A DNA stretch of 33,086 nt from Patescibacteria group bacterium (GTDB lineage: Bacteria > Patescibacteriota > Minisyncoccia > Phycocordibacterales > UBA5272). The stretch is from positions 1 to 33,086 of the forward strand of contig JAUPVO010000007.1 of the NCBI GenBank assembly GCA_030916975.1. The letters run 5' to 3'. The notes under the pieces were generated by a model that was not told where the DNA came from, made no database searches, and saw only the letters and a list, made by a program, of their open reading frames with translations. The position numbers and the translations under genes are program-made. This document shows, in pieces, positions 1 to 7,893 of the stretch. Position 1 is the stretch's first letter. Each line of letters begins with the position of its first letter.

Positions 1-889
1 ACTCTCTTTCCGGATCTATAATTATTACATTAGTATCCCACATCATACTTCTAAGTATCTCTAGCTTAGATAAGAAAGATTTACCACTACCTGACTTTGC
101 AAAAATAATACTATTGTAATTCTCTAAAGAAAATCTATCGAACAATATAAGCGAGCCATTGTGTCTATTAATTCCATACAAGATGCCTTTGTCACTAGTC
201 AAATCAAAAGACACAAAAGGAAAAGTTGAGGACAGGGGCGAAGTGTTAAGCTTGGTGGTAACCTTAAGCTGGTCTTGGGCTATTGGTAGATTAGATATTA
301 ATCCTTGATCTTGTTGGAAAAGTGCGGGTCTAAATTGTATCAAAGAACTTTCAAGTATGGACTTCAATTCCTTTTCAACTTTATCAAGATCATTATCATT
401 TCTAGCGTATAGCGTTATGTAAACTCCAACTTCAAACATTTTCTCTTGAGCTGTCATAAGATCATCACGAAGAGATTCGAGATCTTCATAAGCTGCTTCA
501 AGCATAGGATCTCGCACCAACCCCTTCTCTTCACGTATCATCATTTGGCTTTGTACTTCTGCCACTTTACGCTGAAACTGTTTCATTATCTCTCCAGTAT
601 TAATAGGAGATATATGCATAGAAACATCAAAAACTCTGTCCAGATTAATAAGCGGAGATAACCAATTATCATTCAGGTATCTTGGGTAAGACATTATAAA
701 ATACGTTCTACCTTTTATATCACCCATAATAAAATCCTTAGACTCTATATTCAAAGCCGATGGAGCCAGAGAGTCTTTTAATGACATAGTGGCTTGCTCA
801 TATATTTCGGATGGCAAAGTCGGCCTACTCTCTTGTGATGAGGCTTCCTGCTTTGTGTCTTTACCTAAAATTTTATCTAATATACTCAT
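1..889 (-). CDS. virB4: VirB4-like T4SS ATPase, 3'-truncated by window edge
   Basis: This is the amino-terminal 296 residues of a VirB4/TraC-type ATPase, the motor that energises type IV secretion or conjugative pilus assembly at the inner face of the membrane. Translation from the ATG at 889 gives MSILDKILGK, then an N-terminal VirB4-like region with a charged helix (around residues 100-150), and near residue 270 the Walker A motif AKSGSGKSFL, followed by the strand VIIIDPERE that normally leads into the ATPase core. The frame is open to base 1, so Walker B and the C-terminal lobe lie outside the window. It starts 5 bases after the stop of the TraC-like gene, which suggests co-translation. 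The Walker motif and the PrgI/VirB6 neighbours make the family assignment firm; whether the machine secretes, conjugates or takes up DNA cannot be told. Confidence 0.9.
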   Translation of the reverse strand, partial: MSILDKILGKDTKQEASSQESRPTLPSEIYEQATMSLKDSLAPSALNIESKDFIMGDIKGRTYFIMSYPRYLNDNWLSPLINLDRVFDVSMHISPINTGEIMKQFQRKVAEVQSQMMIREEKGLVRDPMLEAAYEDLESLRDDLMTAQEKMFEVGVYITLYARNDNDLDKVEKELKSILESSLIQFRPALFQQDQGLISNLPIAQDQLKVTTKLNTSPLSSTFPFVSFDLTSDKGILYGINRHNGSLILFDRFSLENYNSIIFAKSGSGKSFLSKLEILRSMMWDTNVIIIDPERE

Positions 890-894
890 AATGT

Positions 895-1524
895 TTAAAT
901 TATCGCTTTGGATTCAATCCCGGGGTTGAATAATTCATAAAAAAGTTCCATTGCTTCTTCTGTATCTAGTTGTTTCAATCGAAGTCCACATCTAGAGAGT
1001 CCAGAAGAAACAACTGACACTCTTTCTTCAAGTTGCTGTCTGACTTTTAATAGATTAGTCTGATTATCAATGCTACTAAGCTTAGGAGTAGCTCCAAATA
1101 AACTGAGTGGCGATGAAGCTACAGACTTATTCCCTGTAATAGCTGGAGTATAAGGTACAACTACAAAAAATTGTTTCTCCATAATATTAACTTCCGACAC
1201 GAAGTTCTGAATATAATTAATATACTCTACCGTCTGCAGCTTCAAAAGCTCCTCATCTATATACTTGAGTCTATCTTGAAGAGATGCTATATAGCCATCT
1301 ATGTTGGCTCTTCTAGACTTTGCAAAAATCTGTATTGGAAAATCCAAAGAATTAAAAAAATTCTGAAACTGAGCTACTATAGCCGCTTGCTCATCTTGAC
1401 TTTTTAAAGCCAAATTAAGAGAGTTAGTAATTAATATCTCTACAAAACTTCCGTTATCGAGCTCAATTACCCCTTCATGTATGGTTTTGATTGGTACAAA
1501 TTTTTGTGAAGAATCACCTTTCAT
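895..1524 (-). CDS. TraC-like/VirB4-N-terminal-like protein
   Basis: This 209-residue soluble protein sits between PrgI and VirB4. It contains the stretch AKSRRANIDGYI followed by a helical segment and VVVPYTPA. That pattern resembles the TraC-like domain found beside PrgI and VirB4 in Gram-positive and CPR type IV systems, where it is thought to be a cytoplasmic partner of the ATPase. There is no signal peptide, membrane segment or Walker motif. A TATAAT lies 11 bases before the ATG, so a transcript could start just upstream even though the gene sits inside a run of co-directional genes. The family assignment rests on remembered sequence character and gene order, so the exact function is inferred. 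Confidence 0.65.
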   Translation of the reverse strand: MKGDSSQKFVPIKTIHEGVIELDNGSFVEILITNSLNLALKSQDEQAAIVAQFQNFFNSLDFPIQIFAKSRRANIDGYIASLQDRLKYIDEELLKLQTVEYINYIQNFVSEVNIMEKQFFVVVPYTPAITGNKSVASSPLSLFGATPKLSSIDNQTNLLKVRQQLEERVSVVSSGLSRCGLRLKQLDTEEAMELFYELFNPGIESKAII

Positions 1525-1561
1525 ACTATATTAAAATTATAGCACGAAATATTTCTATAAC

Positions 1562-1969
1562 TTATCTATTTTCCACTTTTGTGTCGAGTCCTAACGCTAT
1601 ATCTTTTAGAGATTTCTTATTCTCTTTTGGTATAAGGTTGTTTTGGTTAGATTTCTGAACTATCGGCAAATCATTCCCTTCTTCTTTCTTAAGTTGTCTC
1701 CAAGTGTAAAGATTTATACCTGTATAATATCTAAAAGCATTTTCTAGGATTTCTACAAAAGTTCTATTATTAATTTTTACAAAAGCAAAAGCTAAGAAAA
1801 TTGCCACGAAAGGAGCTGACAATATCAAAGCCAATAATTTTGAATCTATAAACCTAAAGAAAATATAAGCTACACCAACTGCACCTAGCACATAAGCGGT
1901 CTGCCTCCACGTGAGAGGGCCTAGTATTTTATCTTCTATATCAATGAATTGTGGTACTCTAAACTGCAT
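1562..1969 (-). CDS. PrgI family protein (VirB3-like membrane component)
   Basis: This 135-residue protein opens with FRVPQFIDIEDKILGPLTWRQ, typical of PrgI family proteins. It then has two closely spaced hydrophobic segments (about residues 26-41 and 44-63) and a basic tail containing FRYYTGINLYTWR. PrgI proteins are the VirB3-like membrane subunits of type IV systems in bacteria without a classical outer membrane channel, and they usually precede the VirB4 ATPase, as here. The C-terminal 45 residues are polar, probably cytoplasmic and less conserved. The ATG lies 16 bases after the stop of the upstream gene, with no visible Shine-Dalgarno sequence. This is one of the more secure assignments in the cluster. 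Confidence 0.88.
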   Translation of the reverse strand: MQFRVPQFIDIEDKILGPLTWRQTAYVLGAVGVAYIFFRFIDSKLLALILSAPFVAIFLAFAFVKINNRTFVEILENAFRYYTGINLYTWRQLKKEEGNDLPIVQKSNQNNLIPKENKKSLKDIALGLDTKVENR

Positions 1970-1985
1970 ATAATTTTAATCAAAT

Positions 1986-2651
1986 CTACTCACTACGTAT
2001 TATATCATCTGGATCAGATTCTCCATGATCTATTTCCACTTCTCTTTTCATTATATTATCCTCTTCTGATGGTTTTTCTCTGTATACATCATAAGAGACA
2101 TCGTTCATACTAATCTTGGGTACAGCCACTTTAGAAGGACTGCTGCTTTGTTTTAAAATATTATCTTTTAAAATAGCGTCCCCTTCTACTTTATCTGACA
2201 CTTCACCTTCTAATGGTGTTTTATTTCTTTTACCATCATAATAATTCAGAACCTTAGGGCCAAGCATTTCTTTTCCATATGCATCTTGTATTATATTTCT
2301 AAGCGGCTCATTTTTAGCTTTATCTGTTTCTGTCCTTATATTTGGGGTTGGATTAATTTTATCCAAAATATAATCGTTAATATCTTTGGAAACTTGTTTT
2401 ACTTCTCCTCCAGTAACAAGTCCGGCCTGATCTTTAACCGCCTCTTCTATATTCTTGTAGTCGCTGATACCGAGCAAAAACATAATGACTTCAAGCTCAA
2501 TTGATTCCGATTGCTCTTCAGTTAATTTGTTAACTCTTTCGATAAGCTCCATAGTATCAGTAAAATACTTACTTCTGATAAAATCTTTAATCTCATCTTT
2601 GGCCTTATCTATCTCAAGATCTATTTCTTTTTGCAATTCTTGATTTAACAT
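1986..2651 (-). CDS. Unknown soluble protein in T4SS cluster
   Basis: I do not recognise this 221-residue acidic protein. Residues 1-110 are predicted to be mostly helical (starting MLNQELQKEIDLEIDKAKDE, with the hydrophobic patch VIMFLLGISDY). The C-terminal half is polar and low in hydrophobic residues, ending in an acidic tail ESDPDDIIRSE, so it is probably disordered. There is no signal peptide or membrane segment, which suggests a cytoplasmic accessory factor of the secretion machine. The -10-like box TATAAT at 2658-2663 ends 6 bases before the ATG and there is no Shine-Dalgarno site, which suggests a leaderless transcript starting at this gene in addition to any read-through from virB6. 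No function is proposed. Confidence 0.8.
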   Translation of the reverse strand: MLNQELQKEIDLEIDKAKDEIKDFIRSKYFTDTMELIERVNKLTEEQSESIELEVIMFLLGISDYKNIEEAVKDQAGLVTGGEVKQVSKDINDYILDKINPTPNIRTETDKAKNEPLRNIIQDAYGKEMLGPKVLNYYDGKRNKTPLEGEVSDKVEGDAILKDNILKQSSSPSKVAVPKISMNDVSYDVYREKPSEEDNIMKREVEIDHGESDPDDIIRSE

Positions 2652-2667
2652 GTTTATATTATATCAT

Positions 2668-4983
2668 TTAATTTTCTAGAGCTTTTTCTACATCTCCTGG
2701 AACCTGTCCGTAAGCCAGACTAGGTTTCTTACTTTTATTACCTCTAAGCTTCTCAGCTTTGGTTTCTTTCATAGATTCCATCTCTTCTGCAATTCCAGAA
2801 ATATCATCCTTTAAGATATTTTGAAAATTACGAGAACCTTTGAGTGATGCTGCGAGAGAATCTCTATCAACTTTTGTATCCAAGTTTAACTGCTCCAAAC
2901 GACTACTGATCTCGTTTATTTTATTTTTGATTATTTCTTCATTTTTAGATCCAGGATTAGCTTTTTCAAGGTCTTTATTTAACATTATTATTTCCTCTTT
3001 TAAATTATTTCTTCTTCTGGTAAGATCTTGGGCTTTGATTCTGTATTCATCAATATCTTTTTCTAAATCTTTCATTGTATCTTCTTTTACTAATTTATCA
3101 TCATTTAGTCTTATAAAGGATTTACTATTTTCTTCAGAAATATTATTGTCTTTGATAAACTTTTCTCTGGCTTTAGTTTCTTTTTTTGCTAATTCTGCTT
3201 GCTCTATTTCTTTTTTCTCTTTTAATATTCTTTCTTCTGATACCCTCTTCTCTTTCTCCTTACCTATTACAAACTCACGAAGAGTGCCATCCTTAGCTGC
3301 TGACTTGAAGTCTCTAATGTCTTTAGCGTTATTAAATCCCGCCAACATATCTCTAGCTCCTGGAGTTTTATCAATAGCTTCTCCATAGAGATCTCTAACC
3401 TCTGATTTAAACTTATTGTTTTGTTCTTTTTTGCTTTTGTCTATGTTATCAACATTAAACAAAGTACTACCCACTTTACCCCCATTATCAGACAAAGATT
3501 TTGTCTTAACTCCAAACTTATCTAATTTTAGATTTTTACCAAATTCTCCAGATCCGTGCATAAGGCTAGCCCCAGCTCTGCGAAACATATTATGATCATT
3601 GGTTGTATTTTTAACCCAGTCAGACCCTCCTAAAGCTCTAGATCCTAATACTTTTCCGGCTGTTCTAAATCCATATCCAAGTACTCCTCCAGTCACGCCA
3701 AGCCCTATTGTCTTCATAGCACCCCCAACCAAACCTCCTGCTGTAGATCCTCCCATATTGGAAACCTTGCCCGCAGCAAACACGGCTAAAAATAAAGTTA
3801 CTGTTGCTAGTATTAGTGGCAAGAGATTCCCGCTTCCTATACCAGCTCCTGCTGCCACATTAACTCCAGAATTAGCCTGTCCAAGTATGCCTAGAGCAAT
3901 CCAAAACCCAAACATAAGTATCGGTGCGTATAGTAATTGCCCAATATAATTGGACCTCCAAACCTCATTAACTCTCTCAAAAGCTTTGAAGGATGACGTT
4001 AAGAACATAAGGGGAGAGAATATGACAGTAACAAGAAGTATCAGAGCTCTAACAACTATCATAATAGCTCCGTAGAGAAATACAAAGAGTACTGACACCA
4101 TGAATAGAATAGCTAACCATATCTGAGATGAACTAGTAAGCTTGGAACCAGAACCGCTTACATTACCGATGTCAGATATGAGTGGTGCCGCTCCAGTATT
4201 CCTCATAATAACCTCTGATATGCTTTTATTCTCAGCTCCTACTATACCTTGCCTAATAGACAAGGTAGTAAAATTAGACATATCAACCAAAAACTTAGCT
4301 ATAGGAAAAGAAAAATTTATTAAAAGTGCTGTCAAAATTAACCTAACTACAGACTTTCTAAAGTCAAAATTCTCTCCTTCTAGCCCCATAATATATCGGA
4401 CACCGGTATACAGAGCTGAGAATATAATTAATATATTAGTAAAATCTCTAACTATAGACCAAGCTAAATAAACCCAGGCCTTATCTGCCCCACCATCCTC
4501 TTTGAAGAGAGTTTTAATATTGAGTATAAAACCATCTACTGCTGAATCAAAAGCCTGCGAAGAATACTGAGCAATAGTAGCTGTGACATTAAGTACAAAC
4601 TTAGAAAACTCATACCATATTTCGCAAGCTGATGGAAACAAAATACCTTTTGACCCGTCACATACTGTAGGAGTATTCGTTGCCGTATTTCCAGTTAAAT
4701 TATTATTGATACCGCCGCTTTGAGTTGCGCTTTGCAGAGCCTGTTGATTGGCTGCATCCGTCTGAGCTTGTGTAGGTAAATTGGCTGCAGCTGCGTCTAT
4801 GGCAGCTTGCATTTCTGGACTAATAGAATTATCGTTCTGAGCAGATGCGCTTAGACCAAAAGACAAAATTAACAAAAGAGAAAACACAGAAAAAGTTATT
4901 ACTTTTTGTACAATTACTTTATTAAAAAAATTCTTTAAAAGCTCCAACATTGCTTTTGTTTTTGACTTTTCACTATCATTCAT
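2668..4983 (-). CDS. VirB6/TrbL-like polytopic T4SS membrane protein with long coiled-coil tail
   Basis: This 771-residue protein begins with a hydrophobic signal-like segment ending SFGLSASAQ (about residue 49). A polar Gln/Ala/Asn-rich linker and a periplasmic-like region with two cysteines (VCDG, SACE) follow. From about residue 175 to 405 there are at least five membrane segments, including a long double one around FMVSVLFVFLYGAIMIVVRA. This is the architecture of VirB6/TrbL channel subunits. After a Gly-rich loop, residues of about 520-750 form a highly charged Lys/Glu coiled coil, much longer than the tail of a classical VirB6 and probably cytoplasmic. The gene lies in the PrgI/VirB4 cluster and is preceded by a 44-bp perfect palindrome. 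The VirB6-like role is inferred from topology and context. Confidence 0.78.
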   Translation of the reverse strand: MNDSEKSKTKAMLELLKNFFNKVIVQKVITFSVFSLLLILSFGLSASAQNDNSISPEMQAAIDAAAANLPTQAQTDAANQQALQSATQSGGINNNLTGNTATNTPTVCDGSKGILFPSACEIWYEFSKFVLNVTATIAQYSSQAFDSAVDGFILNIKTLFKEDGGADKAWVYLAWSIVRDFTNILIIFSALYTGVRYIMGLEGENFDFRKSVVRLILTALLINFSFPIAKFLVDMSNFTTLSIRQGIVGAENKSISEVIMRNTGAAPLISDIGNVSGSGSKLTSSSQIWLAILFMVSVLFVFLYGAIMIVVRALILLVTVIFSPLMFLTSSFKAFERVNEVWRSNYIGQLLYAPILMFGFWIALGILGQANSGVNVAAGAGIGSGNLLPLILATVTLFLAVFAAGKVSNMGGSTAGGLVGGAMKTIGLGVTGGVLGYGFRTAGKVLGSRALGGSDWVKNTTNDHNMFRRAGASLMHGSGEFGKNLKLDKFGVKTKSLSDNGGKVGSTLFNVDNIDKSKKEQNNKFKSEVRDLYGEAIDKTPGARDMLAGFNNAKDIRDFKSAAKDGTLREFVIGKEKEKRVSEERILKEKKEIEQAELAKKETKAREKFIKDNNISEENSKSFIRLNDDKLVKEDTMKDLEKDIDEYRIKAQDLTRRRNNLKEEIIMLNKDLEKANPGSKNEEIIKNKINEISSRLEQLNLDTKVDRDSLAASLKGSRNFQNILKDDISGIAEEMESMKETKAEKLRGNKSKKPSLAYGQVPGDVEKALEN

Positions 4984-4995
4984 TATAGCATGAGA

Positions 4996-5039
4996 TAATT
5001 AAAAACATATTACATTTAAATGTAATATGTTTTTAATTA
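4996..5039. terminator. 44-bp perfect AT-rich palindrome between two T4SS genes
   Basis: The two 22-base arms pair perfectly about the centre at 5017/5018, with only two G-C pairs (at 5006/5029 and 5013/5022). Each strand shows an A-run, the stem and then a T-run. As RNA this is a long hairpin with the shape of an intrinsic terminator but with an unusually AT-rich stem. It lies 13 bases upstream of the ATG of the VirB6-like gene and 38 bases after the stop of the 605-residue gene. It may end or attenuate transcription between the two, or be a protein-binding site. Confidence 0.6.
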
Positions 5040-5076
5040 AAGTGTAAAACTATACAAATCTACTACACTTAATATT

Positions 5077-6894
5077 CTAAAAATTACTATAAGGAGTTCC
5101 GTTGGTAGATCCTCCTATAGCCTGACACTGCGCCAAAGTTCCTGCTAATGATTCAATTTCTTCATCTAAAACTTTATAAATACTCTTACCTCCTCCAGTA
5201 GTATACATAACGTCTCCTCCTCCAGCATTATTCTGCGCCTCCCTAACTTGCCAATAAGAAGCATTATTAACAGCAGCTCTATAAACCTCAGCAAACTTAG
5301 CCTGTAAATCCTTCATCTCTCTAAAATCTGTAGTGGCCTGTAGCTTAGTATACAAATCTCCAGCATTTTTCTGATCAGCAACAGCTTGATCATAAGCCTG
5401 ATTAAGAGCATCTATCTTACTGTTAACCTCAGCTGCTCTATCTTTTATATTTTGAGGTATGGAACCTGGATAAGATACCAAAGCTGGATATTGTGTTGCT
5501 TTATCTTTGTAACACATAGCAACTTCATCTAAAGCTACTTTAACTTTTTGATAAGCAGCTCGCTCTTTGTTGATTACGAAGAAAATCTCTACTGAATTTT
5601 TATTGATAAAATCATATTGTGGATTAATAACTGTTATAAAACTATTTTTATCATCATCAGATATTTTGTATATATTAGTATCTGACAAAGTAACAAGTCC
5701 AGTATTAACATTAGAACCTTGTCCGCTACCGCTACCACTACCTCCATTAGCTAAGTCATTAATCGCAGACTGAAGCCCGTTCGAAACACTATTGATGCCT
5801 GAATTGATAGCTCCTGTAACATAATTCAAACCTTTATTAATAAGCATATTAGAGAAGCTAAACATAGCCTGTGTTATAAAGTCTTCACCAAACTCATGAA
5901 CTCCGTTTAAAGAGTTTATTGGATCTTGTGTAACTTGTTTTAATTGAGATTGGGTTACAGAAGAAGGGGTTACTATTTTGTACCCTCCTGCTGGACAAGC
6001 TTCCTTACCATTATCAAGCTTAACAGGGTTGGCACATTCATACTTACCAAAAACCCCATCGCCTCTATTTAATTCGCTGTTAAAGAAATCTTTCTGCGCT
6101 TGTATATTCCTGTCCACTTCTTGCTGAGCTAATATTAATTTACCTGCGTCTGTATTGAGGTCTAAATTACTCGTTTTAATCATAATAGCATCCCAGCCTC
6201 CACAATTAAAATCCCCAGCACAAGCCTTTGCATTAACATCTCTAACATCTCTATTTCCATTACAAACAGAATTGATCTGGGCATTTTTCTCATTAATTAG
6301 CTGATCTCTGCTAGGACTAGGCTGCAAGGACTGATATCTTATCAAGTCTCTTTTAAGAGATGGGCACAGACCGTCTGCAATAGAATATTGCATATTCTGA
6401 CTAAACTGATTCTTCTGATTGGCTACATTCATAATAAGCTGCTGAGTAATCTGCCTATTCATTCCATTTAAATCAGATATCATTTTATTCTTAACTAAAA
6501 ACAATTGATCTGTAACTATATTACCGAAAAACTGCTCTGGGTTTTGCAAAAACATTGGTTTACCATTAAACCCAGAATTGATCCAGCTCAAAGTATCTCT
6601 TTTAATCTTTTCAACCATCAATTTGGCTTGATAATAAGCTAGTTTATCTAAAAATACTTCTTTACCCATAAACCAAGTATCACTATAAGCTGAGGTTATA
6701 CTCTGGGCTGTATTAATTGATTGCTCTATTGAAGTTTTTATAACATTAACCAGCTGGGGACCTGGTAGCTCAATTGAGAAAACTGTACTACCCGACGCCG
6801 CCCCAAAAGATTTTGGAGTTAAAGCAAAAGATATAACAACAAAAATGAAAAAGAAGTTTAGGATTGTTCTATTTTTAAAATTAAATATTTTCAT
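5077..6894 (-). CDS. Exported 605-residue protein of T4SS cluster, unknown family
   Basis: The protein starts MKIFNFKNRTILNFFFIFVV, a clear signal peptide probably cut near SFGAASG, so it is exported or anchored outside the membrane. The mature part has a long helical, Gln/Asn-rich region, a middle section with several cysteines (in SVCNGNRDV, ACAGDFNCGGW, FGKYECANP and EACPAGGY), and a low-complexity Gly/Ser linker near residue 390 (GGSGSGSGQGSN). A second helical domain follows, with two more cysteines near the C-terminus. I do not recognise the family. Its position directly upstream of the VirB6-like gene suggests an extracytoplasmic part of the secretion or pilus apparatus, in the place where a VirB5-like component might be expected, but no sequence motif proves that. 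Confidence 0.8.
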   Translation of the reverse strand: MKIFNFKNRTILNFFFIFVVISFALTPKSFGAASGSTVFSIELPGPQLVNVIKTSIEQSINTAQSITSAYSDTWFMGKEVFLDKLAYYQAKLMVEKIKRDTLSWINSGFNGKPMFLQNPEQFFGNIVTDQLFLVKNKMISDLNGMNRQITQQLIMNVANQKNQFSQNMQYSIADGLCPSLKRDLIRYQSLQPSPSRDQLINEKNAQINSVCNGNRDVRDVNAKACAGDFNCGGWDAIMIKTSNLDLNTDAGKLILAQQEVDRNIQAQKDFFNSELNRGDGVFGKYECANPVKLDNGKEACPAGGYKIVTPSSVTQSQLKQVTQDPINSLNGVHEFGEDFITQAMFSFSNMLINKGLNYVTGAINSGINSVSNGLQSAINDLANGGSGSGSGQGSNVNTGLVTLSDTNIYKISDDDKNSFITVINPQYDFINKNSVEIFFVINKERAAYQKVKVALDEVAMCYKDKATQYPALVSYPGSIPQNIKDRAAEVNSKIDALNQAYDQAVADQKNAGDLYTKLQATTDFREMKDLQAKFAEVYRAAVNNASYWQVREAQNNAGGGDVMYTTGGGKSIYKVLDEEIESLAGTLAQCQAIGGSTNGTPYSNF

Positions 6895-6918
6895 ATATAT
6901 TACAAATATTATTATTTA

Positions 6919-7860
6919 TTATTTTATTAAATAATAAAACTTTCCATTTTTTATCTCGTCAGCCGAATAACCTTTTGCTTTTACTTTATCAGAATAAGTT
7001 TTAACTAGAGCATATATATTATTAACAACTTCTTTGTATTTGTTAGTTGCTATTTGGCTTTTAACTGGATCAACAGAGTACTCTGTAAATCCGTACAAAG
7101 TCAAAGCGTAATCTTCACACAGATATATAGCATCTTTGTGTAATTCCACTAAATCTTTTGGAACTTTTTGATTTTTGTAATCGGCACATAAATAATATAA
7201 ATTCTTTGTATAATTTGCAGTAAAGTCCCAATTGTTGGTACTGCTAGCCATATTACTCTCAGCTTCCTCAAGCTCCTTACCTTCACTACTTCTCATGTAA
7301 TACAAAAGTATTGCCATTTCTCCGTAATATTTAAGATAATCATCTTTGGTTGGGTTTGATATCGTATCAATGCTGTTAATTCTAATTGGTTTAAAAATAT
7401 CATTCAGCTTATTAATAAGCTCACCATTAATAGAATCTATATCTACCTGATTATCCTGCGTCTTGTATTGTCCTGTTACATATATATCTCTTGATATGAG
7501 CTCTGTAAAATTAGAAAAGTAATTAATTTTTTCATCTGCTGTGTTAGTAGCATTACCAAGATTATTTATCCCTACATTATTATCACTCGGATTAAGTCCC
7601 ATAGCGACTTCCTGCCAATTAGGGATACCATTATTGTTGCTGTCCATACCTCCGTTTTGCATCTCGGTATAACTATTAATATCAACCAAGCTAGAGGCTG
7701 ATGGAGTACTCTCTTTTGTACTTATTGTGTTAAAACTAATAAATTTAGACAACATAAAAAACAATAAAATTAATAGAGCGAGGAAAATAATTATTATTGT
7801 GTAAGCTTTATTCTTGGAGAAATTTTCATCCAGAGGTGACAAACTACTTTTATCTTTCAT
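6919..7860 (-). CDS. Membrane-anchored protein with calcium-loop-like motif
   Basis: This 313-residue protein has a cytoplasmic N-terminus of about 19 residues and one strong membrane helix (about residues 20-38). Outside the membrane comes a Ser/Thr-rich spacer and the motif GGMDSNNNGIPNWQEVAMGL (about residues 70-89), which resembles the Asp/Asn-rich calcium-binding loops of thrombospondin type 3 or dockerin repeats. The remaining 210 residues are predicted helical, with two cysteines (in LYYLCADY and AIYLCEDY). A TATAAT at 7868-7873 ends 7 bases before the ATG and no Shine-Dalgarno is present, so the gene may start its own leaderless transcript downstream of the helicase. It is probably an envelope protein working with the neighbouring secretion genes; the function is unknown. 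Confidence 0.8.
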   Translation of the reverse strand: MKDKSSLSPLDENFSKNKAYTIIIIFLALLILLFFMLSKFISFNTISTKESTPSASSLVDINSYTEMQNGGMDSNNNGIPNWQEVAMGLNPSDNNVGINNLGNATNTADEKINYFSNFTELISRDIYVTGQYKTQDNQVDIDSINGELINKLNDIFKPIRINSIDTISNPTKDDYLKYYGEMAILLYYMRSSEGKELEEAESNMASSTNNWDFTANYTKNLYYLCADYKNQKVPKDLVELHKDAIYLCEDYALTLYGFTEYSVDPVKSQIATNKYKEVVNNIYALVKTYSDKVKAKGYSADEIKNGKFYYLIK

Positions 7861-7893
7861 ATAACAAATTATATCACAATAAAAAATATAAAA

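Noticed and set aside
2840..3388. Plus-strand frame of 182 codons
   Set aside because: It is antisense to the charged coiled coil of the VirB6-like gene and is Ser/Phe/Leu-rich, as expected of the complement of Lys/Glu-rich codons.
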